Shown: positions 1-11,168 of the stretch, piece by piece
Layout of the letters: each line of letters starts with the position of its first letter
Numbering within the stretch: position 1 is the stretch's first letter
Translations under genes and position numbers: made by a program
Assembly (NCBI GenBank): GCA_033060915.1
Contig: CM065389.1
Span: 8,412,001-8,476,000 of the forward strand
Direction: 5' to 3'
Length of the DNA: 64,000 bases
Origin: Euryodendron excelsum
Lineage: Eukaryota; Streptophyta; Magnoliopsida; Ericales; Pentaphylacaceae
The notes under the pieces: generated by a model
Seen by the model: only the letters and a program-made list of their open reading frames with translations
Told to the model about the DNA's origin: nothing
Database searches by the model: none

Positions 1-2796
1 TGTGCAGGTGATGCCTCATCTATCTGTGGGTGCACATCCCCAACTGTCGCCTCATTTGCCTATGAAGTCGATGGTGGGTGCTCGTGCGTGATCTGTAAGT
101 TCCACTCTACTGGTGGAGGTGAATGGTGCACTGTCTCATCATCTACCCCAAAAAGATCTGATGACGGGCCGGTGAACATAGGTATGATGACTCTATCCGA
201 AACCGTAGTAGTTATCATCCTACGGAACTTGTGCATCTGAGATCCACCCTCTGCCTGTCCTGTATATCTTCCTCTACCTCTGCCTCTGGCTTTACCTTTG
301 CGCGGAGGTCCCACGCGTCCTCTCCCCCTGCCAGTCGGCTGTGGCTGAACTGCCTGTGCCATAACGTCGCCCCCGGATGTAGACGGTGCCAATGAATCCT
401 GATGATACTGTACCAGAGAAACACGATAATGATGGGCCGTCAAAGGATCTGGTCAAATGTAAGATGTGGACGGCCCAACATCAGTGGACTGCAATGGCAC
501 CTAACTGGATGAAGATGGCCCCGATGTGATGACCGATGGACCCATCGGAGTAAAAGGGTCGACTATATCTGAAAGGGGTGGCACTATAACGAGGGATGGT
601 ATGGCTGCATCAGCAGGTACGACCTCTGACCAGTGTGTCACGTGACTGGACATGGAAGGCCCTGCTGTGGGAGGCGATGGACCTACAGGAGTGGAAAGGT
701 CAGCTCTATCCGATGGGGGTGGCACTGCAGCGGGGGGTGGCATGGCTAGATCAGCAGGTACAGCCGCATGTATACGGTAATCCTCTCGTATAATGTGCAG
801 GGTCATGTCACACATGTCACAGATGAACACAAGTGTCTCTAAACCTGCATCAGCATCATATCCGCGAATGGTGTCAGTCGCCCGTTGCTGTATAAGGGTG
901 ACACACTGGGCCTGTAACGCAATAAATCATAACGAATATTATATTAGAAACGTCCAAAATAAATATATTTATTTTATTAAATAGTACTATAGTATATATA
1001 CTGTAATACAATACTCTTACCAAAATATCATGTCTCCCCCCCACTCCAAGGTAGCCAGCCAAAGGCCTGTGCGCCGGATTCCCAATCAAGGGGCGCGTGA
1101 TAGATCGGTACCACCCTACGTATGAGTCGTGGCGTGACATAGGCTCTTCTGTAAGGTCATCGGCAATAATGTGATGCCGTCACTCCCTCCATCTAGTGAC
1201 AAAAATATTATGGAACTGCAACCAATCTGTATCAGGCCTACCCCGCCTATCTATGCTGTGAAGACCAATACCAGTGTTGGGGGCTGTAGGTATGCCCTGA
1301 CGACGACCAAACTGTTGAAGAACACGACTAGGCAAATGCCACTCCACCACGTCAAAACATATAAGTGGAACCTCAGCCATCCATATGTCACTCCCACCAC
1401 GACAATAATCGGGGAGGATATCGATGATCTCACCGTGCCGACCATAAGGCTACCGCACAAACTAAATCATGCAATATAAATGTCAGCTTACGAGAGAAAT
1501 AGTTATTACTGTACTTAGTTTACGTAATGTCAGGAAAAAAAATGTAAGCACTTAAAAGCATATCTCATCATCTCTCAACCGATCAAACTGGTCTCTATAC
1601 ACTGCAACAACGTGAGTGGGGACTTTATCCAGTGCAAACTTACTCTTCCACCTTTTTTCGAAAGAATACAAAATATAGTTAGATAACATGCAAAGTTAAA
1701 TAGTAATTGCACATTTCGTAACTATTTTTTTATTTTTTTATAAGTACAATATGTAGCACCCCATGGGCCAGCGGGTAGGTGCTGCTGATCTCCAATGTCT
1801 AACGGCTGCTGTCCAAGAGTCGGTACAACATGTCGACGTGGGCTAATCCTAGGGAATCTCTCTCAGGCCCATATCTGTTACAGAAATTAGAAGAACATAA
1901 CGAATAATGCCTTATAAAAAGTCATAAAGATATAACATTTCCTATAACGACCACATACCTGTAGCAACACCAAAATACCTCATATATCCTTCGTGTCGGT
2001 CTTAGTCGCCTGACACGTCATTTGATAAAGTAAGGCAAGGGCTGCCGCACCCCAACTATATCGCCCAGTCTGATCGAAATCTCGAAGGAATGGTAGATAC
2101 ATCAACTTCACCAAGTTCTGTAACTTATCTGGCAATACTAACCCCCCAATGAGCTGTATGATATATGCCCTAGCATAGTACTATGCAGTCACCTCGTCAG
2201 GATTGCCTGGCAACTGCTGAAATGTGGTAGATAGCCACGAAAGTCTAAGACGACCACCACTGAAATCCTAAATGTTGGGCTCAGCGCCCAACAACTCTCG
2301 GCAAATCTGTCGCTAATGTTGTACGTCACCCCCACCATCTACGCCTCCAATCGGCTGACCATCAACAGGCAGGCCCACTAACACAGACACGTCCTGTAAT
2401 ATCACAGTGGCCTCTCCAACTAGCAAGTGAAATGTATGAGTTTCCTGCCGCCACCTCTCGACCAAGGCTGTGATAAGTGGATGGTCAAGCTGAATATAAC
2501 TAACCTGGTACAGCCCGTAAAAACCGGCACGCATCAAATACGGAAGTATCCGAAGGGATAATGGTCTAGCCTAGCATGCGGCGTCATTACGACGACAATG
2601 AATCACCTGGTCACACTGTAAGAAGAAATAATAAGATAATAATTAAAAAAATATATAACAAGAAAAATGTAATATTTGCCAATACGAAGTCACTAACTTG
2701 TTGACCCGTCCATATAATAGAGGACCTGTAATGCTCCTATAAAGTGAGAACTAATGGGTCAACTGGTCCGGGTAGTCCAGCCACGTCTATATCCAT
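1..2796 (-). pseudogene. Plant mobile domain (PMD, MAIN-like) pseudogene, continues past the window start
   Basis: The frame opens at ATG 2796 with a GLPGPVDP-type PMD amino end. It continues through an exon at about 2622-2313 (HCRRND, then MRAGFYGLYQ and LVGLPVDGQP motifs), the block at 2312-1970 (LRLSWL, ARAYIIQLIGGL, GRYSWGAAAL) and 1480-1040 (EWHLPSRVLQQFG, then RGRPDTDW). These are hallmarks of the aminotransferase-like plant mobile domain, which is related to MAIN/MAIL1 and to the long form of PP7. AT-rich spacers (about 2620-2700, 1880-1970, 1480-1570 and 930-1030) look like introns. In-frame stops at 2739, 2315, 2270 and 62 disable it. The tail is Gly-Arg rich (GRGRGR, AT-hook-like) around 190-330. 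After the stop at 62 the frame stays open to the window edge, so the carboxyl end is missing. Confidence 0.8.
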
Positions 2797-3181
2797 AAGA
2801 GCTGTGATGTACACATACTATAAAGTTAGCTAAAAATGACTGAGAATTAACTACAATAATGCAAATAGATAAAAAAATAAATTACAAAAAAGTTATACGA
2901 ATAAATGCTAATAACCAACAAATAAATGGTAATAACAATATTACAAATGTCATCTACGAACAATGTCATTGGACAGTGTTGATAACCATCAAGTAAAATC
3001 CGATGGACAATGTTCAATACCATAATGTATAGTCCATGGGGTATTACGAATTTATATAAATAATGGCCCCATCATCTACGAACAACGCCTCATCATCTTT
3101 CACTTTCTCATTTACTCACTGTCATTGAAAATAGCTGCAGAAATTGACATGCCAAGTATTTATTGTTAGGGTATTTCAAGC

Positions 3182-3492
3182 TTCACGTGAAGTCTGAAAA
3201 GGAATGTACCATACCCTATGGCCTAAATCGATTTCAAGAATCACGTGAACCTATTATAAGCATTGCACCGCACCTGGTCACGCTGTAGTAATTGACATGA
3301 CAAGTCACGAGGGGTTAATGGAAGTCTGAAGTGAAAGATGACATCATAAGTGTTCAGTATGAATCCATTGCACTATACAAAACACTTCACGTGAACCACT
3401 AAGTCCAAAACGAAGACATTGTCCTCCACATATTGGCATCAATTGGATAATCAATTGCAGGCTTCACGTGAAACCATTATAGCCTATATAAG
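3182..3492 (+). promoter_or_regulatory. Promoter-like region with four CACGTG G-boxes and a TATA box
   Basis: CACGTG occurs four times, at 3184-3189, 3242-3247, 3388-3393 and 3465-3470. Three of the four sit in the same 10-bp palindrome TTCACGTGAA. A TATATAAG box follows at 3485-3492, about 50 bp before the ATG at 3541. The arrangement fits a bHLH/bZIP G-box promoter for the plus-strand ORF that follows. Function is inferred from motif content only. Confidence 0.45.
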
Positions 3493-3540
3493 TTGTGTGA
3501 TAACGTCAATAAGTCATAAACCTCACCCACACCTACAAAG

Positions 3541-4197
3541 ATGCCAAAGCAAAAAGGGTTATTCGGTGCGTCGTCCAGTCGTTCAGTCCCAGGCGACGAG
3601 ACACACTCAAATAACCGAACCTCTTTGGACTTCCTTAGGGTGGGTACGTACATGGATGCAACCGGTAACAAATGGTATGGCCGAAAACGTCTATTTCACA
3701 ACAAACCTATCGTAATGCACGATACGATGGGTCCGGTTAGCCACATATTCATTGGCGAGGCATCCCAACGACCACCCCGCAGTGTGACAAACGACCAATG
3801 CAACAGGTTGAGGTTGCCGTGGGAAGACTTACTTGATAAACGGCGTGAACAAGAGATGTATTGCCGATAGCATGACCTTCGTGTCCCAAAGGCTCGTTCA
3901 GCTAAGGTGTGAGGCAGTCCGTTATATTCAAGTAGTAAGGTTATAAAAGCGCTCGAACGCGAGATTAATCAAATGCAACGAAGGTTGGATAAGTATCATT
4001 TTACAGAGCATGCGAAGAAAGAATGTGCTGATCCAACACAATGAATAATAGACATTATTGAAGATCCGTTGCTGGTATCTGACCCAGAACTTTTGGACTT
4101 CTCAGAAGAAGAAGGCGACGATGACTATATTAACTATCTACCTAGTAGCCTTTCGGTTGCTGGAAAACCACTGTGCTGTTACGAACATGGTCCATAA
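3541..4197 (+). pseudogene. Unrecognised ORF inside the MULE, opposite strand, three in-frame stops
   Basis: One frame runs 218 codons from ATG 3541 to TAA 4195-4197, broken by stops at 3868, 3910 and 4042. The first 109 codons are open. The inferred product starts basic and Ser-rich, has a central stretch with NKWYGRKRLFHNKP, and a segment with coiled-coil character (KALEREINQMQRRLDKY). It ends in an acidic tail (LLDFSEEEGDDDY) and then a Cys pair. I do not recognise the family. It lies between the transposase and PMD pseudogenes but on the other strand, behind a TATA box and G-boxes. It could be an accessory element gene or a captured host gene. Confidence 0.5.
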
Positions 4198-4467
4198 AGC
4201 TTATTCATGTTTTTAGTTAAGTTTGGTGTGAGGTTAGTTAATATGTAATGGTACTATTTGCCATCTTATGTTCCATATAACATATCGATGTAGTGGTCAT
4301 ATTTGAGATTTTCTGTTTCATGTAATATGAGTCCATGTTATTCTAAGTCCATGAATGCATAGAGACAAGAGAACTACCATTACATAACAAAATAAATTAC
4401 ATCCATAACAAAATACAGTTACTTAAGGTGTCCAAAATACATTAAGGTGTCCAAACAATAACTACTA

Positions 4468-7355
4468 GTATGCCACTCGCTGAAGCCTCTCCAGATATTT
4501 TCACTTGTCATGGCCAGTTTGTTGACAAAGACTGCAGTGGTAGCTGTGCTTTTGCTTGGAAGTGTCCATTTCATTGAGAATACGGGCCGTTTTAGGCCGA
4601 TCGGGCTTTGGATTCAGTGATCGCAAACGGCCTGTATTGGGGAGCAACGTCGGCATACTACTCAAGGGCCAGTAATCTTCATGGGGCATTGGGCTAAAAT
4701 TAGAATCCCAAATGCGTGGGTATACATCAATTCTGTACTCTGGAGCCACCAAGTAAAACAGATCGATGCCTAAGTCCGCAGTGACAGCAAGCATGTGCAA
4801 ACATGGATATTTGTTGATGATGTATTTTGAACAAGAACAGCTAGGCTGGTTAAGTCTTACAACCTGCTTGTGCCCACCCACCATCCCGTGGTGTGTTGTT
4901 TCGACCTCGTATTCACCTTCTTGCCTGTGAACGAAATTTAAATCAGTTTCATTGTCACAAGAATACTGGTCAGCTTAAAAGTTATGGTAGCGTATTTACC
5001 TGTTAAACGCTCTCAACAAATGTGTATTTGCTTTACACTAGTATTTTTCAATTTGTTTTTGTAGCTTGCGGCCATACCTCAAACCAGCAACCCAATTCCT
5101 AATACACTCAATTCTCCTCTCGTCAAAATACTTAACAAGCCGGTGGAATGTAGTTTTCACACATGCTGTGATGGGCACATTCCGAGCACCCCTCAATACA
5201 CTGTTAAATCCTTTAGATAGGTTTGTAGTCAAAATACCCCACCTACGACCTTCATCATGTGCAAGTGTCCACTTTTCAGCCTCCATCTCTTGCAACCAAT
5301 TTAATGCCTCTAGTTTAAGATTTTCAATCTCCTTCATAATCAAGTTGAACTTTCGAATTTGATGGCAACTACCAGCCCTCCATACTAAATCCATAAGTTT
5401 CGTGTTGCTGAATTTCTTGTTGAAGTTGCTACGGACGTGCCTGTGGCAATATCGATGATATCCAATCGGTCGCAGACGCAGATGTTCCCAATACCGCGCA
5501 ACAGCATTCAACAGGCCACTGTGCCTATCAGATATCAACGTGATGCCCTCACGGTTAGACACTACATGTCGTCTCAAGTTCTTAATAAACCATGACCACG
5601 ACGCTGTAGTCTCTTCATCTACAATGGCAAAAGCAAGTGGTAAAATGTGTTGATCGCCAGTTGATGCGGTAGCTACTAGTATCTTCCCAGTGTATTTGCC
5701 ATTAAGGAAAGTTCCATCAATGCCGATAATAGGAGGGCAGTGAGCGAATCCATCGATGGCGGGTTTGAAAGCCCAGAACACATAATTAAACACCACCTCA
5801 TCCGGCGTAGTCGACGGCAACACATTCCAATCTACAACTAACCCAGGATTAAAGGTCTGTAGTGCCGTCATGTACCAGGAAAGCTTTGTGTACGACTCGT
5901 CCCAATTCCCAAATATGACCTTAATGGCTCTTGTTTTCGCAAGCCATGCCTTCCTGTAAGATATTGTGTACTCCAATGCAGTTCGTACGGTGGTGATAAA
6001 CGATGCCACCTTCGTTTCCGCATCTGCCTGTACACAAACACCGACCATGTTCAAGTGGACACATAAACAACTCCCGTTTTAATTTTAAGTTACATTGGTT
6101 TAAAATAAATATAGTTTACCTTAACTGAGTCCAGTATGACCGTCGTAATAAGATCAGTATCAATGTTACAGTGGTCCCTCTACAATCTTGCAAACACACA
6201 ATGATGTGGACCGGGATAAGTCTTTACCTCAAAAAAATCATGTTTCTCTTTCTTTGAGGCTCGAAACCTCCAACTGCAATCATGCTTGCACCTTAAATCC
6301 CAAACCTTCTTACCCGTTTCCACCACCACATTCTCTTTTCTTTTCTTTACATTATACATCTTTACTGCATACTTCATTGAATCTTTGTCTTTAAAGATCA
6401 TCCTCTTTTTGAACTCTACAGTCTCTGGGGTCCATACGTTCCCACAACAATAAAGCTCCCGACTAGTTACGGTAGCGTCACCACCCTCCTCCAAGTTTGT
6501 GAAGAAAGGGATAGGAGTGTACCGTTCGGGTATAGCAACTGAAGACGATGACAGTTCACCAAATTCAGGCCCCTCATCATCACATTCATCATCAGCCATT
6601 AGTTCAGCGTCAATGTCCTCGTCCACGTCCAGATCAGGACCTGCACTGTCAGGTACGCATCCCTCAGCTCCATCACCACCCATATCAACGTACTCGTCAA
6701 CAAGCTGGTGGAACCTGTCAACTGGGGATGTCGATAGGTGAATTGGAGATAGACGCTCAGCCCCTGAACTTGTACTAATATCGTGTTGCATCTGTGATCC
6801 CCCGGCTGTGTATGACCTATACGTTGGATAATATGGAAGTGGGGACATATCGGCATACTGTGAAGCCCTGCTGTAAGATTCTTGAGTCAACATCCTAGTG
6901 AATGAGCTGGGAATGCCATTGTATGCCCCCTGAGTCAACATCCCAATGAATGAGCCGGGAACATTGTATACCCCATAACCTGAATACATCGGATCTGTTT
7001 CATTCAACCTACTCGTTATGTTTTCTTTCTTCATATACAGTTCAACATAATTCAGTGTGGAAAAACACGGCGGGATGTCCAACACACTATCCAAGGTCAT
7101 GTCATCATTGATGGGCACCTTCTTGTAATAAATGAACCTCTCCCATTGTCTATGGGGATGTCTGCATATCAACTTCAAATGAATATTTTCCCCTTCATCT
7201 ACAACTTTGGGTATAAGAAATTGTTCTAATTCTTCTAGTGTTATTCTGCGTTGTATAGTGTAAAACCCCTTCGCTTCGGTATCATATGATATGCCTTCGT
7301 CAGAGTCTTATACTATTGTCCCCCCCCAATAGCACATCAGCTTTATGGTATCCAT
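4468..7355 (-). pseudogene. MULE (MuDR-type) transposase pseudogene
   Basis: Frame from ATG 7355. The amino end has the plant MULE beta-rich region (MCYWGG, PIND-DMTLDSVL). The MuDR DNA-binding domain follows (FKKRMIFKDKDSMKYAV, then DLRCKHDCSWRFRA, about 6400-6200). The exon at about 6030-5000 holds the MULE transposase core: IIGIDGTFLNGKY with the first catalytic Asp, LISDRHSGLLNAV with the second, and a YCHRHVRSNF motif. The last exon (about 4930-4468) has a SWIM zinc finger (CSCSKYIINKYPCLHM) and a partial CCHC knuckle (CSLCQQTGHDK). Introns lie at about 6119-6027 and 4998-4920. Stops at 7310, 6182, 5040 and 4503 make it non-functional. It would supply transposase for cut-and-paste movement if intact. 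Confidence 0.85.
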
Positions 7356-8002
7356 TCAATCAACGTTACTGTAATTGAACATATGAATATAATAGTTAGC
7401 TGAAAATACACCGAAACACTATATAAATTTTTCTCTTTTTCTTTTGCTTATCATGTTGCTATAAATATTTCATTTTCAGTAATGAAGTGTAATTTTTGTA
7501 CAAGGCAAGGAAAGGCCAGGACACTCAATGTGGCATCGAGATAAAACAAATGACTACAATTTAAGAGATTACCCAAGTCCCAAGGTAAAGAGGAATACAA
7601 ACACCTTGCAAACCACACTCAGCTGGCATATGAATTTACTGTACATTTACCAATTTATATTTTTTAAATGAGTCTTTTCCAGCATTATTGAAATTGATAA
7701 CTGCAGTGATTTCAAGTTTCACAACACCCTAATTTGCTATGTTACGGTGTGGACCTAAGCACATTCTCAGTTTTCAACTCAAATTTTGACAGTATGGACC
7801 TAAACATAGCACCAATATCAAACAAGGGTCCATGCCCACATCCATGCTCAATGTAAAAATGAAAAATGTAAGTCATAAAGCACAATACTGAATTCCTAAA
7901 AAAAAAAATTAAAAAACTCACCATTTTTGAAAGCTGGAAACCAATTCAAACATCCAGAATTTTCTTTTATTTTTTTTCAAATCAACAACATATATACTCA
8001 CA

Positions 8003-8034
<32 letters not shown>

Positions 8035-8372
8035 GTCAGGGGCACAAAACTTTCCCACAATTTGAGTACATTTTAAAAAATTAACAATAATGAAGAACCC
8101 TAATGAATACAAACATCCACTTATGAATCCACTTATGAATACACTTATGAATAATGAAGAACAATAATTAACAACTTCAATCCACTTATGAATACAAACA
8201 TCCAACATATATATATATATATATATATATTCATAATATATATACAGAAAGAGAGAGAGACAGAGATGAACATGTAAATGTCGAAGAACCCTAATGCTGT
8301 CGGGAGAGAGAGAGCAGCTATAGAGGGCTTCGTTCAATAAACAAGAGATAGCACGTTACCCTTCGACGATGC
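7356..8372. other. Intergenic, AT-rich, with (AT)n/(GA)n microsatellites
   Basis: No gene is visible. There are (AT)n runs at about 8003-8023 and 8207-8230, each close to a GA run. The phrase ccacttatgaat recurs several times between 8105 and 8200. Open frames here are microsatellite artefacts. Confidence 0.6.
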
Positions 8373-8428
8373 TTCCTTCAATGGCATCTCGAGCAAAAGA
8401 TTCCTTCAATGGCGTCTCGAGCAGGAGA
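8373..8428. repeat. 28-bp tandem duplication
   Basis: Two adjacent 28-bp units (8373-8400 and 8401-8428) differ at three positions. Both contain CTCGAG. They lie just upstream of the palindrome cluster. Confidence 0.8.
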
Positions 8429-8503
8429 TTGACTGGGGAAGAAATGAAAACCCTAATGACGCTTTCCGAACAAAAACTTTTGATATAGGCGATGTTCGCT
8501 AAA

Positions 8504-8769
8504 AACGTCAACTAAATTGACGTTTTCTTAAATGAAAGCGTCAATTCAATTAACGTTTTTAGTTCCGCACCGAAAACGTCAATCTTATTGACGTTTTTGG
8601 TTCTCATCGAAAAGAAGAAAACGTCATTACGATTGACGTCTTTTGTTGTAACACACAAAGCGTCATATGTATTGACGTTTTCCTTTGTTTTATCGACCAA
8701 GAAAAAATACAAATTGAAATCGTCATCCATATTGACGTTAATCGTAAAAACGTCAATAGAATTGACGTT
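8504..8769. repeat. Cluster of seven short palindromes built on AACGTCA...TGACGTT
   Basis: Seven units of about 21 bp begin at about 8504, 8537, 8575, 8620, 8659, 8719 and 8749. Each is a near-perfect inverted repeat of the form aacgtcaa-N3to5-ttgacgtt. The arms are conserved while centres and spacers vary, and start-to-start spacing is 30-60 bp. TGACGT is the core recognised by TGA/bZIP factors. Similar clustered inverted sites occur in subterminal regions of CACTA-type transposons, where transposase binds. No CACTA terminus or coding sequence was found nearby. Confidence 0.75.
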
Positions 8770-9022
8770 TAACCATTGTTTGGTAAATATTGAAAAAGTG
8801 ATCCTGGTATAATATATATTGAATAAAATAAATATCTTCTGGTAAAAAGCCCATTTGGCATCTCCATTAACCCTTGATAATGTGGCTAGTTTTAGTCATT
8901 ATATCTCTCATGACCGGTAAAAGCAAGATCTCATGAAACAAAATCACTTACACTCCCTCTGCCAATATATTTGTTGCCTAGCTAGTATCTTGACAGCCAC
9001 TTTTTGAACATTTGTTAAGAAG

Positions 9023-9100
9023 AGGATTAGTCGAGATGCATGTAAACTGACCTAGTCACCCCTGTCAGAATAACGAAAAAAAAAAGAAATAAATTCTAGG
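9023..9100 (+). repeat. Truncated SINE 3' end
   Basis: The segment from ttagtcgagatgcatg to an A-rich tail (ending about 9090) matches the 3' end of the SINE at 10066-10310: ttagt-gag/aagtg, then a gtaaactgacc-type phrase, ccct, and poly-A. No tRNA-like head is visible just upstream, so it appears 5'-truncated. Confidence 0.5.
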
Positions 9101-9464
9101 GTCATTATCGTTCATTGTTTACCAATTCTTAGTTATGCTAAATGCACACATGCAAGAAATGGGGAGATAGGCGCAGCTCCAATGTTATTGACAACTTATT
9201 GAAGAAAAGAAAATGCTATTTTTTTAAAAAATTTGCACATAAAATTTTACAAGGACGATGCGTCAATGATATTTTTGTAATAAAAGAATCATTGTAATGA
9301 ATATTTTATTTTAAAGAAAAGCGCTCTCCTAGAAATCACATTATTCTATATATATATATTTCAGCGAGTTAGTAGGTACTTTTATGTAGTGTAAACTCCT
9401 CTGGCTTAGTACCTTATTTTGCTTTATATATTGCAGTTTCGGATGTACTCTCATAGGAATGTAT

Positions 9465-9660
9465 TTGGTTTTGGCTGAGCACTGGTGTCACCATTATCTT
9501 CAAATTCAGTATTTGAGCCGGGCCCTCAAGGTGATCGTTCGAATCAAACGGGCGGAGTGATAGACATTTGAATTTTTCGTTACTAACGGTCGGCCTCCTT
9601 TTTTACTAATTAGTAGTCTGCCCTTTAGATATCTCATTATAACAATTGCGTAAAGCACCG
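9465..9660 (+). repeat. tRNA-derived SINE-like element
   Basis: A box-A-like TGGCTGAGCACTGG (9472-9485) is followed about 50 bp later by a perfect box B, GTTCGAATC (9537-9545). This is the internal RNA polymerase III promoter layout of tRNA-derived SINEs. The 3' end is unclear. No cloverleaf fits well enough for a functional tRNA. Confidence 0.45.
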
Positions 9661-9689
9661 AAATTTCCATAAAAGAAGATTGCATGGGC

Positions 9690-10085
9690 CTTAGAGCAGA
9701 TTAAGCTCAACGGCTGCTTTGGAAATCAAAGGACCCGAGGTGGAGTGGGCATTGGTCGAGTAACATAGATTCGAGCCGGATCTATATTAAAATAATTTAT
9801 TGGCCTAAAACCAAATTCTGAAACCACCTGAAATAAAAACTAAATTCTCAAGCCCGTTAATTTAATCTAAAAATATTATAATAAATTTTTTTTCTTAAAA
9901 AATAATATTAAATAATATAAGATTTAGATACATGCATCTATCAAGATATAAAAATATATTATTTTATATATTTCGGCCAACCCAAGTTTCAAACACAATT
10001 TTTAAGTCCATCCATTTATCTATTTGGGTTTAAAAAAAATTTCAAGCCCTATAAAAGACAGGTGGGCTTGGGTGGGCCAACGGCC
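9690..10085. repeat. Copy of a dispersed GGGCTTGGGTGGGCC-type repeat
   Basis: An AT-rich core is flanked by blocks of gggcttgggtgggcc and caagccc type. The segment from atatatttcgg through tttcaagccc to aggtgggcttggg aligns by eye with 55375-55500, so both belong to one family. A third relative lies at 16617-17285. No coding sequence is seen. Confidence 0.5.
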
Positions 10086-10310
10086 CAGTGGTCATTTATA
10101 TCCTAAAAGTGACCTAGTGGAGATAGGGATGAACTACAGCAGTCATGAGTTTGATACCTGATAACTCTTCGAAGTCGGGTCGTAAGCGATTTATTTTTCG
10201 TGAATTCTGTAATGCTAACGCATTTGACTAACTCAGAGAGGAAATTAGTTGAAGTGTGCATAAATTGACCCAAATACCCTAACCGCGTAACCAAAAAAAA
10301 AAGAAAAGAG
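10066..10310 (+). repeat. tRNA-derived SINE-like element with poly-A tail
   Basis: A box-A-like region around ggcccagtggtca (about 10083-10095) and a slightly decayed box B (gagtttgatacc, about 10147-10158) precede a 3' end of gtgtgcataaattgacccaa type and an A-run at about 10293-10304. Its tail resembles that at 9023-9100. Confidence 0.5.
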
Positions 10311-11168
10311 ATCAAAGCAATGGGGTCTCTAAAGTTTTGCCAATGGTTCACACAATCAATCACATAACATTCTTTGTCTTAATTTTTTTTTCTTTGTGGA
10401 GGGAGGAGGTTAATTAGATGGGATATATTGCTACTATACCGCTTAAATCTGAGTACCACCGTGTCACTGGAATTTTATCCATTAAAGACAGCTGTAATCG
10501 AGCAAAATCATTTCGAGCTCCAAAACCTGTTCGAAATGCATGTTGTATTGTACTTTGGTAGTACCTAAATGTGGTTATTGTAAGGAAAATGCTACACTCA
10601 ATTTAAAAATCTGTACAAACTTATATTTGCTGCATCAACCTATGTTTTAAAGTAAAGGACGCATGCCACATCAAATTTGTAAACCAAGCCTATAAAATGT
10701 TTTTGTACGTATAACATTACTGTATTTGGAATATTTCATTGACACTGTTGGCAGCTGATAATATTTGGTCTCTCTACGCGCCTTTCTTTCTTTTTTGTTT
10801 TTACCAAAAGAGAAAAGAGAATATAATTGGTTTGCAACCAAAAAAGAAATGTGAAACTTAAATTAATTACCAAAACTCAGAAAAGGTTTTACTCAATATG
10901 AGCCTATTATAATAAACTTTGGGGTTTTCTCCTATGTTAATGCAAATTTTCCAACATTTCAAAAGCATGCTGGTTTTTATTTAATATTTAAGAACTATCA
11001 AATGTTAGTTCTAGATCTTGTTGAACTCCACCAGAATGCTGTTCCAGAAACAATTCGTCATGACAACACATGAGAAGTCCAGGTGAGTGAACATCTACTC
11101 AAAAAATGAGGAACTAAATTTACAAAAGTTATGAACTGTATCAGCAACAAACAAATAGATCATGCCAT
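10311..11168. other. Intergenic and 3' flank of the O-fucosyltransferase gene; nothing coding seen
   Basis: AT-rich with no conserved motif or long open frame. The part next to 11168 should include the 3' UTR of the minus-strand gene. Confidence 0.5.

Larger units (their letters stand above)
1..7355 (-). mobile_element. Decayed Mutator-like element (MULE) carrying a plant mobile domain gene
   Basis: A composite element read on the minus strand. A MULE transposase pseudogene (7355 to 4468) is followed by a plant mobile domain (PMD/MAIN-like) pseudogene (2796 to beyond position 1). A plus-strand ORF lies between them (3541-4197). All three reading frames carry in-frame stops, so the copy is a fossil. 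PMD genes are known to occur inside MULEs and Ty3-type elements, which supports treating the two minus-strand genes as one unit. I could not find terminal inverted repeats or the 9-bp target duplication. The downstream end is probably outside the window, and the upstream end lies somewhere above 7355. Confidence 0.75.

Noticed and set aside
501..830. Minus-strand ORF rich in Pro and Ser (109 aa) in the MULE region
   Set aside because: It lies within the degenerate tail of the PMD pseudogene (internal repeats of PPPSD/TPVGPS type) and is not an independent gene.
5066..5362. Plus-strand ORF of 98 aa
   Set aside because: Antisense shadow of the MULE transposase core.
8105..8200. Recurring ccacttatgaat phrase that might look like a CRISPR-type array
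   Set aside because: Units are short, irregular and partly overlapping, with no unique spacers; it is simple repeat expansion in plant DNA.
7918..8337. Minus-strand ORF of 139 aa
   Set aside because: Translation of AT and GA microsatellites (IYIYIY and similar), no family features.
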